The notes: generated by a model from the letters alone, not told the origin. DNA of 64,000 bases from Ornithinimicrobium sp. CNJ-824 (GCF_001942405.1 NZ_MKKA01000001.1:54007-118006), one strand, 5' to 3'; positions 1-9,700 are shown, counted from the stretch's first letter. Numbers and translations: made by a program.

Positions 1-1920
1 GCGCTGCGACTGCGCACCAGCCCGGTGGTGTTCTTCGGGTCGGCGGGACTCATCGTCCTGTTCGTCCTGGCGACCCTGCTGCTCACCGAGCAGATGGACG
101 CCCTGTTCGCCGGCGGCTCGGCCTGGCTGATCACCAACCTGGGCTGGTTCTACGTCCTGGGCGTCACCGTCTTCCTGCTGTTCCTGCTCTACCTGGCGGT
201 CAGCCGGTTCGGTCAAGTCCGTCTGGGGGCGGACGACGAGCGGCCGGGGCACTCCAACCTGTCCTGGTTCGCCATGCTCTTCGCGGCAGGGATCGGGACG
301 ATCCTCATGTTCTGGGCCGTGGCCGAGCCGGTCAACCACTTCGCCAACCCGCCGCGCCAGGGCGTGGAGCCGGCGTCGATGGAGTCGGCCACCGAGGCGA
401 TGGGCTTCACGCTCTACCACTTCGGGCTGCACACCTGGACGATCTTCACCCTGCCGGCCCTGGCGTTCGGCTACTTCATGTACAAGCGCAACCTGCCGCC
501 GCGGGTCAGCTCGATGTTCCAGCCGCTGCTCGGCGAGGGGATCCACGGTCCGGTCGGCCGGGCCATCGACATCCTGGCGATCGTCGGCACCCTGTTCGGC
601 GTGGCCGTCTCCATCGGCCTGGGCACCATGCAGATCAACAGCGGGCTGGCCCGGCTCTTCGGCGTCTCCGAGTCCGCGCTGTCGCAGATCCTCATCATCA
701 CCGCGGTGTCGATCGTCGCCTCCGTCTCGGTGGCCCTCGGCCTGGACAAGGGCATCAAGCGGCTGTCCAACACCAACATCCTCATCGCCGTGGGCCTGCT
801 GGTCTTCATCCTCGTGACCGGACCGACCGTGATGATGCTCAAGGGGATGGTGGAGTCGGCCGGCACCTACCTGTCGATGCTGCCCCAGCTGGCGTTCTGG
901 AACGACACCCTGGCCGACACCGGCTGGCAGAGCGGCTGGACGGTCTTCTACTGGGCGTGGACGATCACCTGGTCGCCGTTCGTGGGCATCTTCATCGCCC
1001 GCATCTCCCGCGGCCGGACGATCCGGCAGTTCGTCTTCGGCGTGCTGGCCTTCCCCACGCTCTTCTCCGTCGTCTGGTTCGGCATCTTCGGCATGGGCGT
1101 CTTCGACATCGAGCTGAACGGGGACGGGGGGCTGGTCGAGGCCGTCGTCGACGAGGGCGACATCCCGGGGGCGATGTTCGAATTCCTCGCCAACTTCCCG
1201 CTGGCCTCGATCACCTCCGCGGTCGGCGTGCTCGTCGTCGTGCTCTTCTTCATCACCTCCATCGACTCCGCGGCCCTGGTGATGGACACGATGGGCAGCG
1301 GCCACGAGCAGGAGTCGCCGGTGCACCAGCGGGTCTTCTGGGTGGTCGCCATCGGCGTCATCGCCGCGATCCTGCTCACTGCGACCGGCGCCCAGGGACT
1401 GACCGCCCTGCAGAACACCGCGATCCTCATCGGCCTGCCGTTCTTCGTCTTCGGCTACCTGCAGATCTACTCGCTGCTGCGCGCGCTGCGCGAGGACGCC
1501 GGCGAGGTCGGCGTGCTGACCACCCGCCGCTGGCGCAAGGTGCTGCCGCCGGAGGAGTTCCAGCGTCGCTCCGAGGAGGGCACCCTGGAGGACGTGGTGG
1601 TCGTGGCCCCCGACTACGTCCACGGCACCGAGCCGGAGAACGCGCCGGAGATCGAGCACCCGGCTCAGCCCGACTACGTCGTGGAGTACCACGGCACCCT
1701 CGGGGAGGACGCCGAGCTGCACGTCGACGAGGCCCGGCCGGTCGTCGCCGAGGGCGGCACCGTCGTCGCCGAGGGCGGGACCGTCGTGGCCACCGACAGG
1801 GCCACGGTCGTGGCGGCCGACGGCGTCGAGGTCGTGCCGGCGGACGAGAACCCCGCCGTGCCCGGGCTCGACGACGCGGAGGTCCAGCCGCCGAGGGCGG
1901 GTGCCGGCGAGCCGCGTTGA
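1..1920 (+). CDS. BCCT-family osmolyte transporter (5' end outside window)
   Basis: Secondary carrier of the betaine/carnitine/choline family, which imports compatible solutes with Na+ or H+ across the cytoplasmic membrane. The frame is open from base 1 (ALRLRTSPVVFFGS), so the start lies upstream. About twelve hydrophobic segments are visible. The family core is clear: a GLGTMQINSGL segment and the Trp-rich WAWTITWSPFVGIF stretch that forms the substrate site. About 150 hydrophilic, acidic residues follow the last membrane segment. They include a short direct repeat (VVAEGGT twice, near 1741-1780) and resemble the regulatory tails of osmosensing BCCT carriers. The substrate (betaine, choline or ectoine) cannot be told from sequence; an ectoine-hydrolase-like gene lies 30 kb away. 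Confidence 0.92.
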   Translation, partial: ALRLRTSPVVFFGSAGLIVLFVLATLLLTEQMDALFAGGSAWLITNLGWFYVLGVTVFLLFLLYLAVSRFGQVRLGADDERPGHSNLSWFAMLFAAGIGTILMFWAVAEPVNHFANPPRQGVEPASMESATEAMGFTLYHFGLHTWTIFTLPALAFGYFMYKRNLPPRVSSMFQPLLGEGIHGPVGRAIDILAIVGTLFGVAVSIGLGTMQINSGLARLFGVSESALSQILIITAVSIVASVSVALGLDKGIKRLSNTNILIAVGLLVFILVTGPTVMMLKGMVESAGTYLSMLPQLAFWNDTLADTGWQSGWTVFYWAWTITWSPFVGIFIARISRGRTIRQFVFGVLAFPTLFSVVWFGIFGMGVFDIELNGDGGLVEAVVDEGDIPGAMFEFLANFPLASITSAVGVLVVVLFFITSIDSAALVMDTMGSGHEQESPVHQRVFWVVAIGVIAAILLTATGAQGLTALQNTAILIGLPFFVFGYLQIYSLLRALREDAGEVGVLTTRRWRKVLPPEEFQRRSEEGTLEDVVVVAPDYVHGTEPENAPEIEHPAQPDYVVEYHGTLGEDAELHVDEARPVVAEGGTVVAEGGTVVATDRATVVAADGVEVVPADENPAVPGLDDAEVQPPRAGAGEPR

Positions 1921-1964
1921 TACGCTCACCCCACCGCCGTGCCACGCCGCGGCGACCCTGCGAC

Positions 1965-1970
1965 AAGGAG
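1965..1970 (+). promoter_or_regulatory. Ribosome binding site fixing the start of the SQD1-like gene
   Basis: AAGGAG lies seven bases before the GTG at 1978. This supports the start MKIAVLGGDGFCGW over the longer frame from 1939, whose extra residues are not conserved in the family. Confidence 0.7.
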
Positions 1971-1977
1971 TGCTCAC

Positions 1978-3246
1978 GTGAAGATCGCCGTCCTGGGCGG
2001 TGACGGGTTCTGCGGCTGGCCCGCGTCCCTGCACCTGTCCGACCTCGGCCACGACGTCCTCATCGTCGACAACCTGTCCCGGCGCCGGATCGACGAGGAG
2101 CTCGGCGCCTCCTCGCTCACCCCCATCGTCTCCCCCGAGGAGCGGCTGGCGGCCTGGCACGAGGGAGGCGGCCGGGAGATCCGGTTCGCCCAGGTGGACG
2201 TGGCCCAGGACTACGACGCCCTCCTGGACCTGCTCGTCACCGAACGGCCCGACGCCGTGGTGCACTTCGCCGAGCAGCGCGCCGCCCCCTACTCGATGAA
2301 GTCGCCGGCCCACAAGCGCTACACGGTCGACAACAACACCAACGCCACGCACAACGTGCTCTGCGCCCTCGTCGAGTCGGGCGTGGACGCCCACCTGGTG
2401 CACCTGGGCACGATGGGTGTCTACGGCTACGGCACGGCCGGGATGAAGATCCCGGAGGGCTACCTGGACGTGGAGGTCACGACCGACCAGGGCGAGCGGA
2501 TCGGCCAGCAGATGCTGTACCCGACCAACCCGGGCTCGATCTACCACATGACCAAGTGCCTGGACCAGCAGCTGTTCGCCTACTACGCCAAGAACGACCG
2601 GCTGCGGATCACCGACCTGCACCAGGGCATCATCTGGGGGACGCACACCGACCAGACGCTGCGCGACGAGCGGCTGATCAACCGGTTCGACTACGACGGC
2701 GACTACGGCACGGTGCTCAACCGCTTCCTCATGCAGGCCGCCGTCGGCTACCCCCTGACCGTCCACGGCACCGGTGGCCAGACCCGGGCCTTCATCCACA
2801 TCCGCGACATGGTCCGGTGCGTGGAGATCGCCCTCGACAACCCGCCCGAGAGCGGCGACCGGGTGAAGATCTTCAACCAGATGACCGAGACCCACCGGGT
2901 CCGGGACCTGGCCGAGATGGTCGCCCGGATCAGCGACGCCGCCGTCGAGCTGGTCCCCAACCCCCGGCACGAGGCGGCCGAGAACGAGCTGCACGTCAGC
3001 AACGACACCTTCCTGGACCTGGGGCTGGAGCCGACCCTCCTCGAGGAGGGCCTCCTGCTCGAGGTCGAGGACGTCGCCCGGCGCTACGCCGACCGGGCCG
3101 ACCTGGACAAGATCCCCTGCACCTCGGTGTGGACGGTGGAGCAGCAGCCGGGCGTGCCCACCTCCCGGGTGCCCACCCCTCCGTCGGGGCCGGGACCGTC
3201 GCCGACCTCGAGCCCCGCGGAGGCCGCCGCCCCACAGTCCGCCTGA
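1978..3246 (+). CDS. sqdB: UDP-sulfoquinovose synthase (SQD1/SqdB-like)
   Basis: An extended SDR (Rossmann) enzyme of 422 residues. The family makes UDP-sulfoquinovose from UDP-glucose and sulfite, the first committed step of sulfolipid (SQDG) synthesis. The N-terminus GGDGFCGW, the stretch VVHFAEQRAAPYSM and the segment LNRFLMQAAVGYPLTVHG match SQD1 proteins closely. The catalytic Thr lies in LGTMGVYG and the YxxxK pair in YHMTK. About 30 Pro/Ser/Thr-rich residues after VEQQPG look like a species-specific tail. The next gene, 16 bp downstream, is an SqdX-type glycosyltransferase, which supports the assignment. Other nucleotide-sugar epimerases are less likely because the SQD1-specific segments are present. 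Confidence 0.87.
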   Translation: MKIAVLGGDGFCGWPASLHLSDLGHDVLIVDNLSRRRIDEELGASSLTPIVSPEERLAAWHEGGGREIRFAQVDVAQDYDALLDLLVTERPDAVVHFAEQRAAPYSMKSPAHKRYTVDNNTNATHNVLCALVESGVDAHLVHLGTMGVYGYGTAGMKIPEGYLDVEVTTDQGERIGQQMLYPTNPGSIYHMTKCLDQQLFAYYAKNDRLRITDLHQGIIWGTHTDQTLRDERLINRFDYDGDYGTVLNRFLMQAAVGYPLTVHGTGGQTRAFIHIRDMVRCVEIALDNPPESGDRVKIFNQMTETHRVRDLAEMVARISDAAVELVPNPRHEAAENELHVSNDTFLDLGLEPTLLEEGLLLEVEDVARRYADRADLDKIPCTSVWTVEQQPGVPTSRVPTPPSGPGPSPTSSPAEAAAPQSA

Positions 3247-3262
3247 GCGACGGCATACCCCT

Positions 3263-4437
3263 GTGCGCGTCGCGCTGTTCACCGAGGTCTTCCTGCCCAA
3301 GGTCGACGGGGTCGTCACCCGCATCACCCGCACCCTCGACCAGCTGACCGAGCTCGGCCACACGGCGCTGGTCTTCGCGCCCGGGGACCCGCCGGCGAGC
3401 TACGGCCCGCACCGCGTCGTCAAGGTCCGGTCGGTCTCCTTCCGACCCTGGTACCCCGAGATCAAGGTCGGCCTGCCGACCGCCCGGATCGCGCGGGAGA
3501 TGATGGCCTTCCAGCCCGACGTCGTGCACGCGGTCAACCCGGTGTGGCTGGCGGCCTACGGCGTGCTGTCCGCCCGCCGGCGCAACCTGCCGCTCCTGGC
3601 CAGCTTCCACACGACGTGCCGTCGTACACGACGCGCCTGGGCAACGGGCTCTCGCTCCTGCGGGCACCCTCGCAGGGCTGGATCACCGGGATGCACAACC
3701 TCGCCGAGGTCAACCTGTGCACCTCCCGGCAGATGGTCGACCGCGCCCGCCAGGTCGGCATCCGGGAGGTGGACCTGTGGCCCAAGGCGGTCGACACGGT
3801 CACCTACCACCCGGACGCGCGCACGGAGCAGATGCGCCACCGCCTCACCGGAGGTGAGCCGGACGCGCCGCTGGTCCTCTACGTGGGGAGGCTGTCCCGG
3901 GAGAAGGACCTGGACCAGTTGCTCGAGCCGGCGCGCCGACTGGCGGCGACGGGCGCCCGGCTGGCCTTCGTCGGCTCCGGTCCGGGACAGGCCGAGCTGG
4001 AGCGGATGTTCGCCGGGACACCGACGGTGTTCACCGGCTACCTCGGGGGACAGGACCTGGCTGCGGCCTACGCCTCGGCGGACGTCTTCGCCTTCCCCTC
4101 GACCACGGAGACCCTCGGCCTGGTCGCGCTGGAGTCGATGGCCAGCGGCGTGCCGGTCGTCGGGGCCGACGCCGGCGGCATCCCGTTCGTCGTCGACGAG
4201 GGACGTACCGGCTTCCTGGTCCGGCCCGGCGACACCGACACCCTCACCGACCGGCTGCACCGGCTCCTGACCGACCCCGACCTGCGGGGCCGGATGGGCC
4301 GGGCCGCCCGCGAGGACGCCGAGACGCACTCGTGGCGGGCGGCCACCGAGACGCTCGTAGGCCACTACGAGGAGGCGGTCGAACGCCACCGGGGCCGCCG
4401 GCCGATGGTCCGCCCCCTGCGCGCGCGCCGACCCTGA
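3263..4437 (+). CDS. GT4 glycosyltransferase, sulfoquinovosyltransferase (SqdX/SQD2)-like; one frame break
   Basis: Retaining GT-B glycosyltransferase with the N-terminus MRVALFTEVFLPKVDGVVTR typical of SqdX/SQD2, which moves sulfoquinovose from UDP-sulfoquinovose to diacylglycerol at the membrane. The C-terminal half carries the GT4 donor site (VGRLSREKDL, then FAFPSTTETLGLVALESMASGVPVVG). The frame changes near 3613: one reading gives ASFHTTCRR, the next continues DVPSYTTRLGNG. Restoring one C (cac ac[c] gac gtg) rebuilds ASFHTDVPSYTT and a 391-residue protein. It follows the SQD1-like gene directly. A mannosyltransferase of the PimB/MgtA type is the main alternative. Confidence 0.8.
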
Positions 4438-4482
4438 CCGACACGTTCCTGACCCCGCGTCGCCCAGCGTGGGCCCGACCTG

Positions 4483-4622
4483 CCCCGGCGTGTCGCGCAC
4501 CACCGGCCCAGCAGCCCCGGCGTGTCGCGCACCACCGGCCCAGCAGCCCCGGCGTGTCGCGCACCGTGCCGGCAGCGCTGCGGCGTGTCGCGTGCCAGGG
4601 CACCGGTTCTGCACAGGGCAGG
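4483..4622 (+). repeat. Intergenic repeat cluster, copy A (32-bp tandem units)
   Basis: The 18-mer CCCCGGCGTGTCGCGCAC occurs three times with exact 32-bp spacing (4483-4500, 4515-4532, 4547-4564). A diverged fourth unit, CGGCGTGTCGCGTGCC, follows at 4581-4596. The block 4547-4620 aligns without gaps to the reverse complement of 22291-22364, with 58 of 74 bases identical by my hand count. It lies between the glycosyltransferase and the helR-like gene and encodes no credible protein. Confidence 0.8.
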
Positions 4623-4681
4623 ACCGGAGGCCGCGGGCGGGTGTATCGTCACGCCTCCCCCTCCTTTCCCGAGGTCTCGTC

Positions 4682-6799
4682 GTGCCTGCTCCACCATCTG
4701 CCCCTCCCCCGCCTCCTGCCCCTGGCCGACCTCCGGCCTCCCAGCCCCCCGGGCCGGTCCACACCCCCGAGGACGAGCTCGCCGCCGAGCGCGCCCACCT
4801 GGCCCGGGCCCGGGCCGAGCTCGCCCGGATGCGCGAGCACACCCTCTCCCTCGGCGCCGACGCGGGCGACGCGATCGCCGGCGAGGCGCTGGCGCGCACC
4901 CTCTGGCTGCGGGCCAGGGCCCTCCAGGACGACCCTGGCACCACCCTCTTCTTCGGCCGCATCGACACCACCGGCCCCGTCGGCGAGGACCGGCTCCATA
5001 TCGGCCGGCGCCACGTGACGGACGCCTCCGGCGACCCGGTCGTCGTCGACTGGCGGGCCGACGTGTCCACGCCGTTCTACCGGGCCGGTCCCACGGACCC
5101 GATGGGCGTCCGGCGCCGCCGCCGCTTCGGGGTCGAGGGTGGGCAGATCACCGCGCTGGAGGACGAGTGGCTCGTCCCGGAGGAGCGGGACCGGCAGGAC
5201 GCACCGGTCGAGGCCGTCGGATCGCGCCTGCTGGCCCGCGAGATCGAGCGCCCCCGCATCGGCCCGATGCGCGACATCGTCGCCACCATCCAGCCCGAGC
5301 AGGACGAGATCGTCCGAGCCGACGTCGGCGCCACCATCTGCGTCCAGGGCGCGCCCGGCACGGGCAAGACCGCGGTCGGCCTGCACCGGGCGGCCTGGCT
5401 GCTCTACGCCTTCCGCGACCGGCTGTCCCGGTCCGGCGTGCTGGTCGTGGGGCCCAACCGTGCCTTCCTCGAGCACGTCGGGGCGGTCCTGCCCTCGCTC
5501 GGGGAGATCTCGGTGCGGCACACCACCGTCGAGGAGCTGCTCGCGCACGCCCGCGTGCGGACCGTCGACCCGCCCTCCGTCGCCCGGCTCAAGGGCGAGG
5601 CACGCATGGCGCAGGTGCTCTCCGACGCGGTCTGGTCGCACGTCCGGCCGGCGACCGAGCCCCTCGTCGTGCCCCGTGGGTCACGCCGGTGGCGGGTGCC
5701 CGCCTACCAGGTCCAGGACATCCTGGATGAGCTGCGCACGCGCGGCGTGCGCTACGGCGCCGCCCGGGCCATGCTGCCCCGGCGCCTCGCGCACGCGGTC
5801 CTGCTGGAGATGGAGCGTGCCGGCGACTCCCCCGACGACCGGGTGCAGGACGCCGTCGCACGGTCGGCCCCGGTCACCGCCTACGTCAAGCAGGTGTGGC
5901 CGCAGCTCACGCCTGCCGCCGTCCTGGCCCACGTGCTGGGCACCGGCGAGGGGCTCGCCCCGGACCAGCAGGACCTGGTGTGGGACAGGGCACCCCGGTC
6001 CCCGGGGTCGGCCCGGTGGAGCATCGCCGACCTGCCGCTGCTCGACGAGGTCGCCGACCTGCTCGAGCGCACGCCCAGCCTGGGGCACGTGATCCTCGAC
6101 GAGGCCCAGGACCTGTCCCCGATGCAGCTGCGCGCGGTCGGCCGTCGTGCCTCCACGGGCTCCCTGACCGTCCTCGGCGACATCGCCCAGGGCACCACCC
6201 CGTGGGCCACCGGCTCCTGGGCGGAGTCGCTGACGCACCTCGGCAAGCCCCTCGGCGGTAACGACGTGCACCTGGAGGTGCTCGACCGCGGCTTCCGCGT
6301 CCCCGCGTCGGTGATCGGGTACGCGGCTCGTCTGCTCCCGCACATGGCCCCCGGCCTCGGGGCGCCCAGGCCGGTACGGTCGAGCACCGGCCGGCTGGAC
6401 GTGGTGAAGGTCGACGACGCGGTGGCCGGGACCGCCGACGCCGCACGGGCCGCCTCGGCGCACGAGGGGTCGGTCGGGGTGATCGTCCCCGACGCCTGGA
6501 TCGACCGGGTCGGCGCGGCTCTGGCCGCGGCCGGCCTGGAGCACGAGGTGCTCGACGGCTCGCACGCCGAGGAGCGCATCCTGCCGGTCCATCTCGTGCC
6601 GGCAACGGTGGCCAAGGGCCTGGAGTTCGACCAGGTGGTCGTGACCGAGCCTGCGGTGATCGCCGAGGCCGAGCCGGACGGGCGGAGCGGGCTGCGGCGC
6701 CTCTACATCGTGCTCACCCGCGCCGTCAGCGGCCTGACCGTGGTCCACGCGGACCCGCTGCCGGACGCCCTGGCACCGACCGACGACGGCTCGGCGTAG
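4682..6799 (+). CDS. helR: HelD/HelR-like UvrD-superfamily ATPase
   Basis: Superfamily 1 helicase-fold ATPase of about 705 residues. HelD/HelR proteins bind RNA polymerase, clear stalled or drug-bound complexes and, in several actinobacteria, give rifamycin tolerance. Visible parts are an N-terminal coiled-coil-like segment (ELAAERAHLARARAELARM), Walker A QGAPGTGKTAVGLHR, Walker B VILDEAQDLSPMQ, motif IV-like DRGFRVPASV and the C-terminal motif VATVAKGLEFDQVVV. The GTG at 4682 is chosen because GAGG precedes it by seven bases; upstream codons run into the repeat cluster. The first 30 residues are Pro/Ala-rich. There is no nuclease domain, which argues against a RecB-type repair helicase. Confidence 0.85.
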   Translation: MPAPPSAPPPPPAPGRPPASQPPGPVHTPEDELAAERAHLARARAELARMREHTLSLGADAGDAIAGEALARTLWLRARALQDDPGTTLFFGRIDTTGPVGEDRLHIGRRHVTDASGDPVVVDWRADVSTPFYRAGPTDPMGVRRRRRFGVEGGQITALEDEWLVPEERDRQDAPVEAVGSRLLAREIERPRIGPMRDIVATIQPEQDEIVRADVGATICVQGAPGTGKTAVGLHRAAWLLYAFRDRLSRSGVLVVGPNRAFLEHVGAVLPSLGEISVRHTTVEELLAHARVRTVDPPSVARLKGEARMAQVLSDAVWSHVRPATEPLVVPRGSRRWRVPAYQVQDILDELRTRGVRYGAARAMLPRRLAHAVLLEMERAGDSPDDRVQDAVARSAPVTAYVKQVWPQLTPAAVLAHVLGTGEGLAPDQQDLVWDRAPRSPGSARWSIADLPLLDEVADLLERTPSLGHVILDEAQDLSPMQLRAVGRRASTGSLTVLGDIAQGTTPWATGSWAESLTHLGKPLGGNDVHLEVLDRGFRVPASVIGYAARLLPHMAPGLGAPRPVRSSTGRLDVVKVDDAVAGTADAARAASAHEGSVGVIVPDAWIDRVGAALAAAGLEHEVLDGSHAEERILPVHLVPATVAKGLEFDQVVVTEPAVIAEAEPDGRSGLRRLYIVLTRAVSGLTVVHADPLPDALAPTDDGSA

Positions 6800-6845
6800 G
6801 AGACCGACGCGGCGACGGCACGACATGGAGCGGGGCCCGACCGGG

Positions 6846-7832
6846 TCATGGTCGCGCAGCTCGCCGGCGCAGGCCCTCCAGGACGCTGGCGGCAACGGCC
6901 GGGTCGTCGACGGTGATGACGAACCGTCGCCCCTCCCCCCGGAGCACCTGCAGCGCCGGCCCGTGCCGGGTGACCACGGCGGTGGCCCCTGGCACGGTGC
7001 GGATCCCGTAGCCGCCGTAGTCGCCGGGACGCACGTCGACCACGCTCACGCCCGTCACCGCGGACAGCGGCACCTGCCCGCGGGGCAGCCCCAGCGCCGA
7101 ACGCCACCGGAGGCCGTCGCGGTCGATCGTCACCCGGAACGAGGTCGTCGCCGCGACCAGGAGCACCCCGAGCAGGGCCACGGGCGCGAGCCACCACTGC
7201 CCTGACAGCAGCGTCGCGACCACCACGACGAGGACGCCGGCAAGGAGCACCCAGAGCACCAGCTGCGTCGTGCGGACCTGGCCGAACCACGACACCCGGT
7301 CGCCCGCCGCGATGACCAGCGGGTCGACCGCCTGGGGGTCCGGCTGCGGCAGGTTCCGCGGCAGCAGCGAGGCCGCGAGCAGCCCCACCCCGAACGCGGC
7401 CACCAACGGCCACAGCGCCATCGACGGCGTCATCGTCAGCCCGCTGACGTCCGTCAGGGCCCGTTGCCGCCACACCAGGCCGAGGAAGAGCGACGCCAGC
7501 CCGGCGGACAGCCCGCACACGAGCGCCGACGTCATCCGGGCCGACGCGCCACGCCACCACTGCCCGACGGCGAACACCGCCAGCAGCACCGCCGGCAGGC
7601 CGACCGCCAACACCCCGAAGACCAGCAGCGCTGCGCGGCGGTCCATGCTGCCGTCGGCCACGCCGTCCACGCCGAAGTGCACGGCGAGCCGGTCCGGCAG
7701 GTCACCCCCGACGAGCGCCACGACGGCGAGGTAGGTGGTGGCGACCGTGGCGACAAGCGCGACGCACACGAGCAGATGGGCCCGCCGGACCCGATGCTCC
7801 TCGGCGGAGAGGGACTGGGTCGGGCTCGTCAT
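6846..7832 (-). CDS. DUF1648-type integral membrane protein
   Basis: Membrane protein of 328 residues with a DUF1648-like start (segment near residues 25-45, then DRLAVHFGVDGVADGSMDR). Several further hydrophobic helices and a C-terminal PH-like soluble part follow (RVTIDRDGLRWRSALGLPRG). Its start overlaps the end of the GntR regulator by 4 bp (ATGA), so the two are translated together. YtrA-type regulators commonly sit beside membrane or ABC genes and repress them, so this protein is probably the regulator's target. The biochemical role is unknown. Confidence 0.75.
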   Translation of the reverse strand: MTSPTQSLSAEEHRVRRAHLLVCVALVATVATTYLAVVALVGGDLPDRLAVHFGVDGVADGSMDRRAALLVFGVLAVGLPAVLLAVFAVGQWWRGASARMTSALVCGLSAGLASLFLGLVWRQRALTDVSGLTMTPSMALWPLVAAFGVGLLAASLLPRNLPQPDPQAVDPLVIAAGDRVSWFGQVRTTQLVLWVLLAGVLVVVVATLLSGQWWLAPVALLGVLLVAATTSFRVTIDRDGLRWRSALGLPRGQVPLSAVTGVSVVDVRPGDYGGYGIRTVPGATAVVTRHGPALQVLRGEGRRFVITVDDPAVAASVLEGLRRRAARP

Positions 7833-8212
7833 CGGGATGCTCCTTCGTCGGGGATGGCGTCGAGGGCGTCGAGGGCGTGGTGCAGCTCGGACACGGGTAT
7901 GCCGTGCCGCCGGGCGAGGTCCACCAGGTGGCGGGCGGCGGTGCTCACCTCGTCCGGGGTCGAGGGCGTCGCGAGGACGACCGCGCCGCGGCCACGTCGA
8001 AGTTCGATCACGCCCTCGTCGCGCAGGTCGGCGTAGGCGCGCAGCACCGTGTGCATGTTGACGTCGAGCGACTCCGCCAGCTCACGCGCGGCCGGCAGCC
8101 GGTCACCGATGCCCAGGCTCCCGGAGGCGAGCGCGCGACGGACGTCCCGGGCGATCTGCAGGTAGATCGGCTCCGGGTCCTGGGTGTCGATCCGGATGAG
8201 CACGAAGCCCAC
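7829..8212 (-). CDS. GntR-family regulator, YtrA type
   Basis: Short regulator of 127 residues. A winged-helix DNA-binding domain (EPIYLQIARDVRRALASG, then LDVNMHTVLRAYADLRDEG) is followed by only about 45 residues, the plan of the YtrA subfamily. The start is GTG at 8212; an in-frame GTG at 8203 (MLIRIDTQDPEPIY) is an equally good alternative. It begins a two-gene operon with the DUF1648 protein and is preceded by an unusually AT-rich promoter region that may hold its own operator. Confidence 0.85.
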   Translation of the reverse strand: MGFVLIRIDTQDPEPIYLQIARDVRRALASGSLGIGDRLPAARELAESLDVNMHTVLRAYADLRDEGVIELRRGRGAVVLATPSTPDEVSTAARHLVDLARRHGIPVSELHHALDALDAIPDEGASR

Positions 8213-8213
8213 C

Positions 8214-8241
8214 CTATAGTTCTAGTTGCTCTATAACAATA
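8214..8241 (-). promoter_or_regulatory. AT-rich promoter/operator of the YtrA-type operon
   Basis: A 28-bp AT-rich island in a strongly GC-rich background. On the minus strand it contains TTGTTA, then 15 bp, then TATAGG just before the GTG at 8212. CTATA-type half sites occur at both ends (CTATAG and CTATAAC), as expected for an autoregulated GntR operator. The short leader suggests nearly leaderless translation. The exact boxes are inferred. Confidence 0.5.
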
Positions 8242-8335
8242 GGCATCCATGACCGGGTGACGCCGGGGTAGCACCGTCCCGGCGCACGGCATACCGTGGG
8301 ACCAGACGAAGATCCCCCACCGAAGAGGAGCAACC

Positions 8336-8941
8336 ATGCACCCCACCCACGTCCCGCTGCGGCTGACCACCGGCGCCTTCATCGTCAACTCCGGGCTGAC
8401 CAAGCTCAAGGCCGACCAGGAGGCCGCCGAGCAGATGCACGGCTGGGCCTCCAGCGTCTACCCGGTGTTCAAGGACATGAAGCCGGCCGACTTCACCAAG
8501 CTCCTGGGCTACGGCGAGATCGGCGTCGGGGCGCTGCTGCTGCTGCCGACCGTCCCGTCCGCGATCGCCGGCGGGGCTCTCACGGCGTTCGGCGCCGGCC
8601 TGGTGGGGATGTACCTGAACACCCCGGGGATGACCCAGGACGACGGCATCCGGCCCACGCAGGAGGGCACCGCCGTCGCCAAGGACGTGTGGCTGGTCGG
8701 CGCGGGGCTGACGCTGGCGATGCAGTCCTTCCTCTCCGGCACCAAGCACGCCGCCGAGGCCGTCGCCGGGGGTGTCACGGGCGCGGCCGGGGCCGTGGCC
8801 AGCGGCGTCACCGGAGCCGTCGGCTCGGGGTCGCACAAGGCCGAGAAGGGCGTCAAGGGCCTGCTCAGCAGCGCCCACGACGCCCGGGCGGACCTGGCCG
8901 ACACGCTGGCCGACCTGGCGGACTCGCTCGTCAAGCGCTGA
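8336..8941 (+). CDS. Conserved actinobacterial membrane protein (DoxX-like)
   Basis: Protein of 201 residues with two or three hydrophobic segments ([21 protein letters not shown] and [13 protein letters not shown]). A C-terminal Ala/Gly-rich amphipathic tail ([20 protein letters not shown]) precedes a charged end. GAGGAG lies about five bases before the ATG. The first half resembles the DoxX/SURF4-like fold in small actinobacterial membrane proteins, with a [14 protein letters not shown] start. The function is unknown. Confidence 0.65.
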   Translation: MHPTHVPLRLTTGAFIVNSGLTKLKADQEAAEQMHGWASSVYPVFKDMKPADFTKLLGYGEIGVGALLLLPTVPSAIAGGALTAFGAGLVGMYLNTPGMTQDDGIRPTQEGTAVAKDVWLVGAGLTLAMQSFLSGTKHAAEAVAGGVTGAAGAVASGVTGAVGSGSHKAEKGVKGLLSSAHDARADLADTLADLADSLVKR

Positions 8942-9019
8942 GCCCCCACGACCCACCGACGGCGGCCCGGCACCTGCCGCGGTCGCCGTCGCGTCGGTGT
9001 CCTGGCAGGGTGGACGACC

Positions 9020-9700
9020 ATGAGGACCGACCCTGAGCTCCTGCTGGACCGCTGGCTCCTCGACGCCGCCGAGCTGGCCCCGCACGCAGGGCGCGACCGG
9101 TGGCTGGGCGAGGGTTCCCGGCTGCTGGCCGGGTGGACCGAGGCGCACCGGCGCTACCACACCGTCCAGCACCTGGAGGAGATGCTGGCCGCCCTCGACG
9201 AGCTCGAGGGCGCCGTCCCGCTGTCCCCCGAGGAGGCCCTCCTCGCGCGCACCGTCGCCTGGTACCACGACCTGGCCCACGACCCGCGGGCGGCCGCAGG
9301 GAGCAACGAGCACCGCAGCGCCACCCTGGCGCGGGACCACCTGCACCACCTCGGGGCCGACGACGTCGTAGTCGACGTCGTCGAGGAGGGGGTGCTGATG
9401 ACGGCCACCCACGAGGTGGCACCCGACGCCGGGCCCCTCGCCGTGCTCGACGCCGTCCACGACGCCGACCTGTGGATCCTCTCGGCCCCGCCGGAGCGGT
9501 ACGCCGCCTACCGCCGTCAGGTGCGCGAGGAGTATGCCCACGTGCCCGACGACTCCTTCCGTTCGGGGCGGGCCGCGGTGCTGCGCGCCTTTGCGGGACG
9601 GGACCGGCTCTACCGGACCACCCACGGCCACCGCCGCTGGACGGAGCGGGCGCGGCGCAATCTCGCCGGGGAGCTCGCCGACCTCACCGACGGGCAGTGA
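9020..9700 (+). CDS. HD-superfamily metal-dependent phosphohydrolase
   Basis: Protein of 226 residues of the COG4339 type. The metal-binding pattern is visible as [12 protein letters not shown] (His), [10 protein letters not shown] (the HD pair), NEHRSA and a later [13 protein letters not shown] (Asp). Such proteins are predicted phosphohydrolases without an assigned substrate. The last 17 bases overlap the end of the convergent NUDIX gene. Confidence 0.8.
   Translation: MRTDPELLLDRWLLDAAELAPHAGRDRWLGEGSRLLAGWTEAHRRYHTVQHLEEMLAALDELEGAVPLSPEEALLARTVAWYHDLAHDPRAAAGSNEHRSATLARDHLHHLGADDVVVDVVEEGVLMTATHEVAPDAGPLAVLDAVHDADLWILSAPPERYAAYRRQVREEYAHVPDDSFRSGRAAVLRAFAGRDRLYRTTHGHRRWTERARRNLAGELADLTDGQ

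Noticed and set aside
4483..4564. CRISPR array suggested by 32-bp periodic repeats
   Set aside because: The spacers are as similar to each other as the repeats, there are only three units plus a diverged one, no cas genes are near, and a related copy lies elsewhere in inverted orientation.
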